Shown here: positions 47,201 through 59,801 of the stretch, piece by piece
Position numbering within the stretch: the first letter of the stretch is position 1
Layout: the number at the start of each line of letters is the position of its first letter
Assembly (NCBI RefSeq): GCF_019649055.1
Contig: NW_026570248.1
Span: 186,001-250,000 of the forward strand
Source of the DNA: Paramacrobiotus metropolitanus
Taxonomy: Eukaryota; Tardigrada; Eutardigrada; Parachela; Macrobiotidae
Direction of reading: 5' to 3'
DNA: 64,000 nt
The notes under the pieces: model-generated
The model's input: only the letters and a program-made list of their open reading frames with translations
Told to the model about the DNA's origin: nothing
The model's database searches: none
Made by a program: the position numbers and the translations under genes

Positions 47201-47953
47201 CTTGGCCTCTTGCTCCATGACCCTGTGCTGCTGCTGTTTGGCCCGTAGCAGACGCGACGCAGCTGTTTCCCCGTGAAACGATCCCTGTCGGCGCAGTTTG
47301 GGAATGTTGGCCGGCGGAAACCAAGTGGGAACAATTCGTAAGGGCGCGTCGGTCTTGTTGAGTGCACTCGCTGCGGCGGTCAGAGAATTCCTGCGGGCTA
47401 ACACGGTGGCCGTTTTCTCCTGGATCAGTTTCACTGGCGGCTGGTATTCCTTGACAACGTGAACGGATGACGTGGTTACGCACTTGCTCGTGAAAGTATT
47501 CCACAGTTTCTTCGGTGTGGATAATTTACAAGTGATGCGATTTACATTGGCACTGCCGCTGGAAACATGATCGGGTTCGGGCTGTTTTCGTGGCGCTGGA
47601 TTAGTAGTTTTTGTCAACGGCGACGGCTGCTGCTGACGGAGTGATGCGACGGCCGGATCATCGTGGCGCCGTGGCAGTAAATTGGCTAATAAATCCGGGG
47701 GCACATTACTAGCGCCGGCCTGACGAGTCCGATTATTCATAGCTTCCCGTTTCGGGTTGCTACTAGAAGAGTCGAGCGTAGCAGCAGCAGCCAGCGAGCT
47801 GGATATTCCATTTGATGACGGACGAGCTGTCATAATTGACTGCGCTTGCACTTTTCCCGACACTACGCTGCCATTGGCGTTAGCGTTGGCAGTACGTTGC
47901 TGGCGCGCTGAATTACGCAGGGTCCGGATGAAAAAATCATTCAGTTCGGCCAT
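44282..47953 (-). CDS. Ser/Pro-rich disordered protein, 766 aa, unrecognised
   Basis: Five exons, 47092-47953, 46124-46459, 45481-46085, 45062-45314 and 44282-44526, agree in phase and total 2,301 nt. The start is MAELNDFFIRTLRNSARQQR. No enzymatic domain is visible. The protein is rich in Ser, Pro, Thr and Gln, with short conserved-looking motifs: LRRQGSFHGETAASRLLRAK, FKFGTLPRSFRMSNSHSP, KICTCGDTRKHVHLVKFGDD, RKSPPPPPV, EKEMENLKHNLSSRSS, MLRKLLDLSDQIRHW and RRNRTLSMDDIG. Several RxxS sites suggest basophilic kinase targets. It is probably a scaffold or cytoskeletal adaptor, but I do not recognise the family. The intron 46086-46123 would be only 38 nt; without it the frame is broken, so either a very short intron or a frameshift is present there. 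Confidence 0.7.
44820..44935. repeat. Degenerate intronic repeat
   Basis: CAATATTGAAATCAGTCAGT, AATCAGT and CAATAATATCGAACTCAGTC recur with poly-A runs between them, a degenerate tandem array of roughly 40-60 bases per unit in the last intron of the Ser/Pro-rich gene. Confidence 0.5.
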
Positions 47954-50730
47954 AATTCAACTGCAACGTGAAAAAAAGATACTCTATTTAAAGTTGCCGG
48001 ATTTATACAGTACAGTGCACCGTAATCTGAGCAAAAGTGCATGCTTTCCAGCGATAAAGCCCCTTTCACAAAGCTGGCAGACTGAATGGCGTGCATCCTC
48101 TTGTCCCCGCTATCAAGAGGAATTTTAACCGATCCCGATCGGCGCCACATTTGCGACAGGGATATTTACGGGATACGCCACGATATCAATCAATCTTTAC
48201 AACCGATTTCCGTACCAACTTGTTGAACGTCTGCCATAAAATACGATTTTTCATGAAAAAATAAACTATTTTGGAGTACATTTTCATGGCATACTCGTAC
48301 TGATGATGAGAAATATTATTCGTTTTGCAAGGACAGCTAAAACAAGTCTGATCAATCCATGTATTGTTAGTATTAATTTTATAATATACAATAGTCGATA
48401 AGCCGAGTTTTTCCGTCACTTTTTCGTAGCTTTTGGTGTTGAGAATTATGAACTACCCAAAAATCGTAAGAGGAATTTTTATTTTTCCTGACAGAAGTTC
48501 TTCGTTTTATAAATGTCCAAGTCAAAACAACCATCGCTTGCTGAACGCGGGTGAATGCAATAGTATTATGCATACATAAACCATTATGCTTAAAATATGC
48601 CCTTGCTTTTAACTGATCGTATCGCTGGTTCATTTAAAATGATCATGTTAATATCAAACCTGAAATAACTTGCATAAGTTGCAAGGTGCACGACAGTTGA
48701 TTGTGATGCATTTGTGCACGGGCGTGTCTAGATTTTGCAGGTGCCGGCATTCTCTGTTCTGGTTTATAAATGGGTGCCCGTTTAATTAGGCGGGAAAGTT
48801 ATAGATCCTAACAATAAGTTGCTTAATAATCGCAGTTGATCGCAAATCATCCCGCGCGAAAATTGTTTTTCGTGGCAACATCCTCAAATTGCAATGCAGC
48901 AAAAGTGAAATTGAAATTACACTGCACTGCATTGCATTACACTGCATTACTTATTATACAGCATTAATCTATCTTATCCAAGTCAGATTTAAAATTCTGC
49001 GTAGATCGCCGTGAATAACTTGTTTAACACGGAAAATGCGTCAACCGATTCTGAAACACCTTACGTGATTATGCATTTGCAGAGCTTTGAAAGTGGTACT
49101 GTAGAATACCAGGTACACTAAACAACACGAGGTTTTATAAGATGCGTACCATCGTTATTTAACTGTTGATGGAAAACGCTGCGCATTGACACTCTTCAAC
49201 GTCTAAAACCTCAACCTTCGCTAACTCTTTCGTAATTAATTACACACATATGAAATATAGCACATATAGCATAGTTATAAGTATAACACAAGTCGCATAA
49301 AACTATAATGCACAGTGCTATATAATCTAATATACAAAGTACCGGTATATACAGAACAAGTCACCGATATAATTTTATTGAGATGCCGGTATATAAGGAA
49401 AGTCAGAATTAAAATAATCAATTTTAAAATTAATCAAATAAATTACCCTTTAATTTTTAATAGAATTACTCATGTTATCACCGGCACCCCACAAGTCTTT
49501 TTTACTTATCTCTCGAGTACCTAAAAGGTACATAAATTACGGCTTCAACATCGCCGCAACGTTAACGACCGTAGTTTAGCTAACGTAGATCTTTACGGCC
49601 AGATATAAGTACACGTACAGTAGTAATTATAAGCTGACAAGAGCCCCAAAACCAGTGAAAAATATATGCGTTATATGTCCCGATTGTTTGAAAACTGTTA
49701 TAGAATCTTCTTTGCTAAACAATCGGTTTTACCAATACTGAAAATATGGGATCGGTTTTAGTGATCATTTCCTTAACCGATTTATAAATTAAACTACATC
49801 TACTACAACCATGTATAAATAAAATCAATGATCCGATTCAAAAAAGTTGTGAGAATGATAGCTTGACCATAACGTTTTTTGGTTTCGACTCGGCTAGGAT
49901 TTTTGGCAGGGGCCGGAAGCTATGTCGCGGCTGCAGTGACTTCGTTAAAAGACCGTAAACCTAATGGAAATTAATGAAGTGTTGTACAACACAGTTTTAC
50001 GCTTCTGTTGGAACTTCGCACCCCCAAAGCAATTATATTAATTTTTTACAACCACACAACTGAGAAAAGTAATAAAAGCTGAATTGTTTACACTGGAGTA
50101 CTGTACCTAACGGCAGTAGTATAGAATACACGTAAATATTTGCGTAAGTATTAAGAATAAAAATTATTTACATTTGCAGTGTCTTTTATTGGTCTTCTAT
50201 CAACTAGGGTAGGGTATCAGTCTACATTGAGCATTGTTGTCAGGCATTCCTGTTGGACGTATAGTGAGAAATCGTACGGTTTCTTTACTTCAAAAGTTTG
50301 AGGCAGTACATAAAATTTTACTGATTTACGAAAACGTCAAGATTCTTAAGGTGTGCAATTTATGAATCTCTACTAACAATAAGGTGTTTGATTTAGAGGT
50401 AGCTTCACTTCAAATGCATTACTACGAGTATATTTAATCATGTCTTTTCAGCACGAAAATTCGTAAGAACAATAAGACCAGTTCTTTTTTTTTCGAGCTG
50501 TGACACCCGCAATGGTTAAAAACGTAATTATAATTTACATACTTTTGGAAATCAGGGAAGTCCTCTTGATAAGAGTTTGCAGTGGAAAGTCAGTATCGTT
50601 TGCATCCCATACCTCCTTTCGAACATCATGCCGCAATGCATTTGTATCCGCTCCCAGAGTGTGCATTCGTGCACCTACTTAAGCAAACTATGTATTTCAT
50701 ACGTTCTGAGTGTCACAATCCCATTAGTCC
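47954..50730. other. Intergenic stretch
   Basis: AT-rich. It begins with the upstream region of the Ser/Pro-rich gene. A short repeat of CACTGCATT/CATTACACTGCATTAC lies at about 48917-48960. ORFs at 48379-48633 and 49315-49524 carry no domain. No gene supported. Confidence 0.5.
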
Positions 50731-51450
50731 TTAATTATGGTCACGGCCGGCGAAATCCACAATGATGCACAGTGATTTTCCTCCAGAATCACATGGCAAA
50801 TATAAATAATTAACAAATGTGAAAGTGTCGGCAAACGGCCCCACTACGCCGTAATCACGAAGCTCATAACATATTTTGTTGTACGTGGGCGCTTGGCACG
50901 CAAGTGGATTATAACGCTTTAAACCACGGGTCACTTTTACCGCTTTTAACAGTATTGGGAGGTTTATTGCACGATCAAGATAAGTTTTTAATGCCGTATT
51001 TGTGGAACATTTCATCTGCGATGAAATAGCTGGAAACCCATCAAAAAGTTGCAACTGTAGCATCTCTACCGGCGGCGATTGTTCTTGGTAAAAACGCCTT
51101 TTTAATTTAATCTACTAGCTATCAATTATGTCACGCAGCACGAGAGCAGACTGTTCAAGTGTTTACAGAACAGCACTACAGGTCAGTTCATAACTAAATA
51201 CTCTCTTTTCAAGCCCAATCGTACTTCGAAAACGCATTGCGCATTGCCCGTCATATAACGATGTGGGCAGTTCTGATTTGCGAAAATTATGTTGGTCATA
51301 AATTTCTAATACCCCATTCAGCTGGTAAAGCCATAAAAACATGTGCAAACAGGTAGACGTGCTTGTGGCTGGACTTTCCGGCAGAATTACTGCACCATCA
51401 GTGCACACTAATACATCTGTAAATGCCGCACAGCAAAGGCGCACATACAA
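50731..51450 (-). CDS. Possible two-exon orphan gene
   Basis: Two open minus-strand frames, about 51170-51450 (LRLCCAAFTDV-like start, ILPESPATSTSTCLHMFLWL, DGQCAMRFRSTIGLEKRVFS) and 50731-51100 (QEQSPPVEMLQLQLFDGFP, KCSTNTALKTYLDRAINLPI, YGVVGPFADTFTFVNYLYLP), end with a stop at 50731. Balanced composition, several cysteines and higher G+C than the flanks suggest coding. A junction with matching phases could not be found, and no family is recognised. It may be secreted or a decayed gene. Confidence 0.35.
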
Positions 51451-54054
51451 ATATGTAGTTTTAGACTATGTATACTACAAGTATACACCATAATTATTAT
51501 TATATACAATATCTATATGCTGTATATTAAATGTAGATGCATCATAAAGCCCGTATACATAGGTAAATACGTATCTGCAGCTTACGTTCTTACAGTGGAA
51601 AGAAGATGATCGACAAGTCGGCGCCATGACTGCCTGCACCTTATTACGCACTATAATCCTTGACTATTATTAAGAAAAAACTCTATTACTAAAATAATTA
51701 TTGTCACATTAAATGCACGTATACACAAATGCTGTTCCGATCACTGGCTCCCCGTCGCATTGATGCAACAGAGCAATATGTGATTTGGTAACATTTGCCT
51801 AGTTTTGTCCCAGCGATCGTAAGTACTTTATAGTCCCTATATATGGTAAATAATCTGCGTAAAATGCGCGTTTAAGCGGCAAAACACGCGGCTTTCAGCT
51901 GTTTTCCTGTCTTCTACGATCCTATGTGTTAATAGGCGGTAATTCACGTCAGAAAAGCGTGAGTGTCTTTAGCGTGTTAATTAGCTGCAGATTTGTTAAG
52001 AATTTGAAAGCATTACTTTTAGCCAAATAGGCACATTCGATCATTTAACACGGACATGTACAGTAAGGTTACCTCAAGTAAAATGCTGATGAGTGGATTT
52101 AAGGAACTTCTACCGTATTCATTTTTTAGAACTAGTATTAATATTATCGTTTACTACAAATACAGTACTTTACTGTCGGTACAATATATTATATATACAG
52201 TGGTAAATGGTCGTCATAATATTATAGCGGTATTAACATTAATTTGGTGTTAAAGGCGGTATAAAGCGGATTCGGATGCACACAAACTATTGTAGATAGC
52301 ATTGGCATTTAATTTTGTATAAGGGTTATAAATTAATACATATATAGATATAGTTGTGAAGTTGCAATTTACATTTCGTAAATACCTTTGAAAACCGGAA
52401 CTTCTAGACCAGTAAGCTGAAGGTTCACTTTGCTAAAGCAATTGTGATGCGTCCTTTAGCACCATGAAGGCAGAAACCGAGCCCGACGAGAGAACGCAGC
52501 TATCCATACTTCTAGCCTTTCCGTTCATGAGATAGATAATTCTAAAATACGGTGAACGCACCACATTGGCGACGAAAAAAAATCTCCAGAAACACGATTC
52601 CACAGCCGTCTAATAATGGAAGTAACAATACCAGCATTCACCATTCAGCATCGGTTAAGTTGCGGCAAAGCAGCCGGAAGTCATACAAGTGGCATCTTTC
52701 GTCGGAAAAGTGTTGATCACTGTTTCTCCTGAGGTTCACAGATATCAGAATTCGGGAGTATATTATAACTTGGAATACGAGTATTTTATAACAGCGCCTA
52801 AAAGCATGTCATTTCTATATGTTGTACATGAAAAGTGCAATAGACGCACTTGCAGACAGAGCGCGACAAGCTTGCCATTTCAGAAATCATCCTGGAAAAG
52901 TAGCCGAACGTTACAGGATAAACAGTGTATACTACTAATTTACATTTGCTGAGACTTCGACTTCTTGTGGCAACAGTCTTTTTCAAGTTTCGTTATTAGG
53001 TTCGTCAGAAGGTGCCTGCAGTGCGATCATCGTACAGTTAGGAGGTCACAGCAATCGTACTTAATATCACATGCAAAGAACACAGTTATGCTAGCAGTCT
53101 GATACTTCGTATGATCGTTAATCCAAATACGATTTTTCGATAATTGAGCTCATTACATTTTTTGCAAAAGCAACGGTACAGGTAAACTACAGCCTGTTAA
53201 ATGGTTTCTCTGACCGGTTGCCGGCGAAATTACCACAAGTAGGCACAGTGCAGTATACTGCACGCACCAGTTCATAGCTACTATACAAGCACCAGTTCAT
53301 AGCTACGTACTGCAGTAGATCGACCATTACCAAAACAATGAAAACATTTATAAAAAACACGCGGCCTGTAGCATATATATTGACTAATGTTTCAGCAGTA
53401 AGAATGTTTTAGTTATTGCATCAAATGCGCCCATGCAAATTCAACGAAAAAAATATGGAAAACAAACGTTAACTATGCTCTTCATACCTAATCAAGCAGG
53501 TAGCAAGCGTCGTGTGCACTAGATTTCGGCATGGCGAATCGACAGTCCCAAATTTCTCCATACACAAACTTTTCCTAGATCATCGCTTTCAATTTCAACG
53601 AGGCATTTATTTGGCAATAAGATACAAAGAGCGCAAGTGTCGCTATGTGACTAAATGGATCAGTGTGTTCATAATGCTTCATTCAGCATCAACAATCCCT
53701 TCTTTAGCTAGCCATAAATGACGAATTTCAACTAGTCAACCACAACGAAGCCAAAATGCGGATCAACTCGGAAATGTAATCGTACAGCGGTAATCGTCGA
53801 CACACGAAAGTTGTAACAGCGCTACTTGCTCTCTTTCGTTCGTCGACGCTCAGTTTATCATAAACAATACAACAAATCAGTGCAAACGTGCCGTCCACCT
53901 GATCATTTAATACACTCATCAAGCATCAAGTAACTTGACGTAACAATCGTTTTGCCGGCTTCCCTGTCCAATATGGATGGATGAAATTCCAATCTAATAA
54001 TTACCATGGTCCAAACGGAATGAGATCAGCGAAAGTGCTGAAGTAGTGAAATAT
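51451..54054. other. Intergenic stretch
   Basis: AT-rich, with TATA- and TAC-rich runs near 51480-51550 and a 25-bp tandem duplication at 53264/53289. A 64-codon minus-strand ORF at 53728-53922 (DGTFALICCIVYDKLSVDER) reads plausibly but stands alone. No gene supported. Confidence 0.5.
53264..53313. repeat. 25-bp tandem duplication
   Basis: GCACCAGTTCATAGCTAC occurs at 53264 and 53289, a head-to-tail duplication with a 25-base period, the same period as the pairs at 2295 and 3061. Confidence 0.85.
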
Positions 54055-55614
54055 TCACAGTTGTCCACATTGCGCAATGACCACCGGCACTAAAAGTACA
54101 GGCGAACTACCTTTTCGATTTTCATCGTAGTGTATATGAAGGAAACTATACATATGCTACTCATATGCACTACGGTTTTATAAAATACTGATCTTGAATA
54201 ACCAAACTTACGCTTCGGTCTATTGTTCGGTCCAGTGGGAACGTTTTCGATCTTCCTCAGTACCAGCATACCATCTAAAACTCGGCCAAACACCACATGC
54301 TTCCCATCAAGAAAATCACACTTATTACATGTGATAAAAAACTGGCATCCATTGGTGTTCGGGCCCGCATTGGCCTGAAATGGACAATAACAACGTTAAA
54401 TAACGATTTCCATAAGGAGACCAACAGGAATTTCAAATCGCTGAAAAGCTCACGTGTCAGCAGTAAGCGATACAGGCTTACCAGAGAAAGTAATCCCGGT
54501 GCGTCATGTTTCAAGTAGAAGTTCTCGTCCGCAAAGGTGTCGCCCTCTCCTCCATAAATGGTGGCCACACCTGTTCCGTCACCCTGCCATAGGAATAAAC
54601 AAAATTATAATCTTCACTTATTACAAAATTAACCATCTAACCTAGCACTAAAAAACATGAAAAATTAGGAAGAAAATTTCACTGGCAAATTTAATTACTG
54701 CGGAAGCCAGTTATTCAATGGTTAAAAATAGCAGTAGTGCGCTCTACACAAAACGAGTCTAACAGCCGAATCATAACAACAGTAACAACTAATAGGTAAG
54801 TAATACAGGATCAATTTCACATTTCACATTTATTCAAGCGATTATTTATTCCATACTGCCCAATATACACGAAGGACACTTTTAGCCATAATGTGCAGCG
54901 CACAAGACATTCGGGAAATGTGGAAGCGATTTTAGAAAATAAAGAAATTCCCTAAGCAATTTAGTCGTAGTAATTATAAAAATATGCGGCTTACTTCACA
55001 AATTACGAATACAGTGGAACCATGACTTACATTAACGAAGTCGCCACCTTGAACCATGAAATCCTTTATCACCCTAAAAAGTTACACGCTACAAGAATTA
55101 AATCAACTGTATGCGGTTTCTTCCAGTATCTTACTTTTAACAAGAAGGTACTGTAACCAAATTTACCTGTGGAAAAAGCAGCCTTTGTATCCAAGGGGTA
55201 CGCCGTCCTTGCGATATTCTCCAGTACAAAACTGTCTGATAAAATTTAAAGACCACAGCATTACAAATACAATCCAAGCTGTAGCATAATATACGGTAAG
55301 TGGATTGAGCACTTGGCTGTCTACCTGAAATTCTCCGCACTTCGCGGCACAACATCATTGAAAAGTTCCATTTTCAGCCTTCCCGCTTCCTGTGAAATTC
55401 TACCAGTTATAACGCATTCAAGTATGGCAGACGTACAATACTGGGACAAAATATTAATGCAAACCCCCTTCGATCCACATTTAAACCTAATGTGAAATGT
55501 CTAATACGAAATTAACGTGACAGTTCTGCTTACCGTACTACCAATTGTGATGTCGAAGAAGACAATAGGGTTCTCAGGATGGCGAAGTTGTGCAGATAGC
55601 TGTTGGAAAGTCAT
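54055..55614 (-). CDS. Peptidyl-prolyl isomerase H (cyclophilin of U4/U6 snRNP)
   Basis: PPIH is a cyclophilin that binds PRPF4 in the U4/U6.U5 tri-snRNP and helps splicing in the nucleus. Seven exons: 55534-55614, 55325-55389, 55167-55235, 55031-55073, 54482-54583, 54212-54374, 54055-54089; phases agree, 558 nt, 185 aa (human 177). The start is [20 protein letters not shown]. Diagnostic stretches are [32 protein letters not shown] (catalytic Arg and Phe), [27 protein letters not shown] and [20 protein letters not shown] at the C-terminus, which separate PPIH from cyclophilin A. The active-site Trp of CypA and human PPIH (CDWLDG) is Phe here (CDFLDG), which usually lowers cyclosporin binding. 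Divergent from the hnRNP gene, 0.8 kb away. Confidence 0.95.
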
Positions 55615-56418
55615 CGTTACAAAATTATTTTCTGAATTCGGAATTCGTAATAAAATTTACAATTATCCAGCACTCAGAACGGGAACTGACAAGTCACTTC
55701 GATTTTTTATCAGAATTTACAAGTGTATTTATGGTAAACTACGATCTCCACAAAAAAGCACAAAATTAAACAAAAGCGAAAAGATTCTGTTGTTTATTTT
55801 CGTCGTTTTGTTCGCTTTGACGGCCTTTGAAAGTCGTGCGGTACAACCATATCAAAATTTTGAGGCGGGGAGAGCCGATCATCATTGAAGGGGTAGCGTC
55901 TGCGTGACAATGGGCTACCGATGCAACAACCTGGTTAAAAGTGAGCACTAGGGTTTCGGCTCTGCACACCACTCCTGTGTAGTGTGCGCCATACACTACA
56001 CAGGAGCCATACTGCCATACATACCTGCCTGGTCTGTCGTTTTTATTCTGCCACGAAGTTTTCTGAAATTTTTGACTTTTTAGAAAATAATTGAATTCGT
56101 ATTAGTCATTTCAGTTGCTGTGCATAGTTTCCGTAAGTACTATTGCTGACACTTTATACAATACTCCTTTTATGTCAAGTATTCTTTATATATAATAGAA
56201 TTCTGGATTCTGGAACCGTTTGCGTGCGACGTGGTAAGCAATGTTGCTGAGATGCCTGACATGAGATTTGATCTGCTTATGATCTTATCCTGTGATCGTC
56301 TTAAAGCTCCTCATCCTCGGTTTACCGCTTGTTTTATTTAAATGCTTCCTAACATGGCTGAAAGCTAACTATTGTCAGCAAGAGTGTCTTGTTCATCCTT
56401 AGAGTCTGGTTTTGAGTG
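55615..56418. promoter_or_regulatory. Divergent promoter region ppih / squid-like hnRNP
   Basis: 804 bp separate the start codon of ppih (minus) and the first coding exon of the hnRNP gene (plus). It therefore holds both 5' UTRs and probably both promoters. No TATA box is clear. An inverted repeat, CTCCTGTGTAGTGT/ACACTACACAGGAG (55970-55983 and 55993-56006), lies in it and could form a hairpin. Confidence 0.55.
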
Positions 56419-59400
56419 ATGTCCCTGAAAGGTGGCCGCGGTAACGACATGGACGATCTCAGCAACATGGAACCGATTGATAAACGGTAAGGACTTGGGC
56501 GCATGTACTTCTTCTTTGGTAGAGTTGTTATCTTGTTTTCAGTTATTCATAATATTTTATCCTTTCTTCTCTCCACTTTCTAGAGTATAGGCTTGCAGTA
56601 TCCCTGTTACAATACACGTGAATTGAGCTTGAACACTGTTTGTAACTTTGGACTGTATAAGTCTTTAAAATAATTTTGTGGATCTGGTTAGGTTGTTATT
56701 CGGTTATCAGTTATGTAGCAACAAAATTTATCGGGTTATGTTATTTAAAATTAATGACTCATCAGCCAATTTAAATATCCGATTTAAAAACAACACCAGT
56801 GGCTAAGTGTTGGTGTGAAGTGCAGGGTTCGCTGAGGATTCATCTGAAAGCGTTTCAGTTTACCGTTGCGTTGCTCCTAATTTTGTCAATGGCGTATTTA
56901 GCAGCCACACAGGTCCTTGAGGTCCTTTCGATAAATAGCGAGTTATGTAGTCGTACATGAAATCATATGCTTAACCTTTCAACCGGCCACCCTTCAGCTG
57001 ATAGTGATTGATAAGTATTAATGAATTCAACTTTGGATAGAAACAAATCCAAATGTTATGGATTTCAGTTTTTTTACCACATCAAACATCGAATCACACA
57101 ATGCAAATTAAGTAATTTTGTTGTACGGTCTACATTACCTTTACGAGGGGGTAATGGATTAAATTCAACAGCAGTTTCCTGGCACTGACAGCACGCGCTT
57201 GCGGAATCGAAATATAATCGTACAATAATTATGCCACATCAGAGTGTGCGTAACGAAACTTGTTTTTTTGTAGCTCACCGTGCATATGCATATGAGATAG
57301 TACATTTTGATATTTCGCTGCTGTAGTATTTTGCTCCAGTGTTGGTTATAATATGGTCTTCGGTTTTTGATGTTTATATTTACTGTGGAGCATTAAATTG
57401 TCCTGTGGAGCAGAAAATCTGATTTTATTCTTGATTGTCTAAATAACGCATCTCCATAGATGTTTTTCACGTACCGCGGAAGTTAGCTCGGTGTTGCGTG
57501 ATATTTTAGTTTTGATTTGCACTCTCTCTATCTCTCACTCGATGTTAAATTGTCCTGTCATGCGGTTGGATAGAGCAACAATCTGGGTTTAATTACTTTC
57601 ATGGATCTTGTGCAATTTTGTTAAAAATACTCCACAAGTAAAGGATTGACGGAGCATGGGGGTTAGTGAAAACACTACACGGGCAACCATGAGGAGTCAG
57701 GTCTTGCTGGACTTGTACGAAATATATGGATCGTGTCTGGGCCCCGTTGTACTCTTGCCGCGCATCCGGTGGGAGCGTTACCGACTTCCTTTTACCACTG
57801 GTGACCTGCTAAGAAATAGCGTGGGTAACCTGTCTAGCTGTATAAAGAAATGTGCTAAGAAACTTATTCTCCCAGCACATCCTAATCTGACATCTTGAGC
57901 TAGACTGCATCTTCTAGAAATGTGAATCCCGTCTTCTCGCTTTCCATCGATATTTGTTCTGAAATGGATTAGTTGTGATTTAGTATGATAATGTATGATA
58001 CTAGTTGATAATTTGCTGGTATAATGTTTTTAGAAAAATGTTCGTTGGAGGCCTTTCTTTGGATACGGATGAGGAAGACATGAAGAGCTACTTTCAGCAA
58101 TATGGAACAGTGGTTCATGCTGTTGTCAAGCGAGATCCCAATAGCGGTCGATCCCGATGTTTCGGTTTCGTCACCTTTGCCAACTCGGCATCGCTGAGAA
58201 AGGTATATCTATATTTAAATACGTACCCCGTGAAATGTACGTTTTCTACAAAACCATTCCATAGGTCGGTGAAACCAAGGAGCATATCCTCAAAGGTCGC
58301 CGAATTGATCCCAAAACAGCCGAACCGAGAACTGGAGATGAGGGAATTTTGAAAATTTTTGTTGGGGGTATTGATCCCAACATGAGCGACGAAGACTTCA
58401 GAGCGTATTTTGAGAAGTTTGGAATGGTAAGTTGCATGGGTGATGATGGTACTGTTGGCCTTCTCAGCTGCACCATTCTTTTGTTAGCCGTCATCTTGGC
58501 TGCGAAAGCTTAACAAAATTTTTCCAGATTAAAAACATCGAATGGCCAAGGGATCGCATGAAGAACCAAAAGAAAAACTTCGCCTTTGTTGAATTCGACG
58601 AGGAACGAGTTGTTAACGAAATCGTCAGAAACGCCAAGCAAGAAATCGGCGGGAAAATGGTGAGATCCGATCCACGGATGGTGATTTTTGTGTTCGTGTG
58701 GTAATAAATTCGTGGTGGTATTTTAGTGCGATGTTAGAAAGGCTATACCTCCTGCGCAGAAAGCTATGCAGAATCAGCAACACGGTAATATGGGAAATAT
58801 GGGTATGGGTCGTGGTGGCGATATGGGATGGGGCGACTTTTCGGGCGGTGGGGGTTATGGAGGAGGAGGTGGTGGTGGATACGGCGGATACGACGCATAT
58901 GCGGCCGCCTACGGATTGACTCCGGAACAGTATGCGGCATACATGGGCCAATTTGATCCAAGTTTCTACGATCCTAGTATGATGGCAGCATATTATGGGA
59001 GTTATGGATTTGATGCTTCGGGATCGTCCGCTTTTGATTATGCCGCAGCAGCGGCTGGATATGGATCGTCAGGCGGCTTCGGTGGTGGTGGCGGTAGTGG
59101 AGGTTTCGGAGGTAGACAATTTTGATAACTTCCTGGTGGTTTGACACATGTTAGCAAACTTGTGGTCTGTCATGTGATACCATGATTTCATTCTTTATTA
59201 GAGTTATTTTTTTAAAATGTTTACGACCGAAATATCATATAGTTATGAATAGTCCTATGCCGTCTTTTAGTTATATCACAGATTTTTTCGTGTATTCATG
59301 AATGGATCTTGTGAAACGCATCACGAAAGCACAAATAGGAAGAGCGGCAATAAAATTATTAATTCTGGGTTGAGGGAAGTTTGTTGGTTTGTTTGTTGTG

Positions 59401-59801
59401 GCGCTTTTAATGTAACAGCACTCAGATCAAATTTTGCTTATCTACTAAGCCCGACAGCGATTGTTATACAAAGACAGACCGGCGAAACGAAAGTCTGAAA
59501 AGTTGTCGGAACCATGGAAAACTGTTTGTTTGTGTCTATCACAACGGTAGCAATTACCCTGAGCTTATTTTTGCTTTCGTTGATTTGTTTTCGCGTACAC
59601 GTGTTTTTCGTTGTACGAACTTTGGCTTTTGCAGATGGGTTTAAAAACATGGGAGGCATGCGTGGTGGAAATATGCGAAGTGGCGGCGGTGGAGGCACAT
59701 CGCCGAGGGGCGGTGGATTCAACAAACCTGGAGGAGGGATGAATGGATCGGGCGGCAGTCGCGGAGGCCGGGGTAGTACATTCCATCCATACCGTCGTTG
59801 A
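56419..59801 (+). CDS. Squid/hnRNP D-like RNA-binding protein, two C-termini
   Basis: Squid-type hnRNPs bind mRNA in the nucleus and direct splicing, export and localisation. Exons: 56419-56486, 58034-58202, 58265-58426, 58528-58659, then 58727-59125 (stop, 309 aa) or 58727-59111 spliced to 59635-59801 (360 aa); both totals are multiples of three. RRM1 has RNP2 MFVGGL and RNP1 RCFGFVTF; RRM2 has IFVGGI and NFAFVEF. The Gly-rich tail holds GGGGYGGGGGGGYGGYDAYA and a Tyr/Ala region. The alternative last exon adds GGMRGGNMRSGGGGG and ends STFHPYRR, like the RGG tail of Drosophila Sqd. The alternative donor GTAGAC overlaps the codons just before the stop. Intron 1 is 1.5 kb. The start is MSLKGGRGNDMDDLSNMEP. 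Confidence 0.9.

Noticed and set aside
57656-57898. 80-codon ORF in intron 1 of the hnRNP gene
   Set aside because: No splice partners in phase and no domain.
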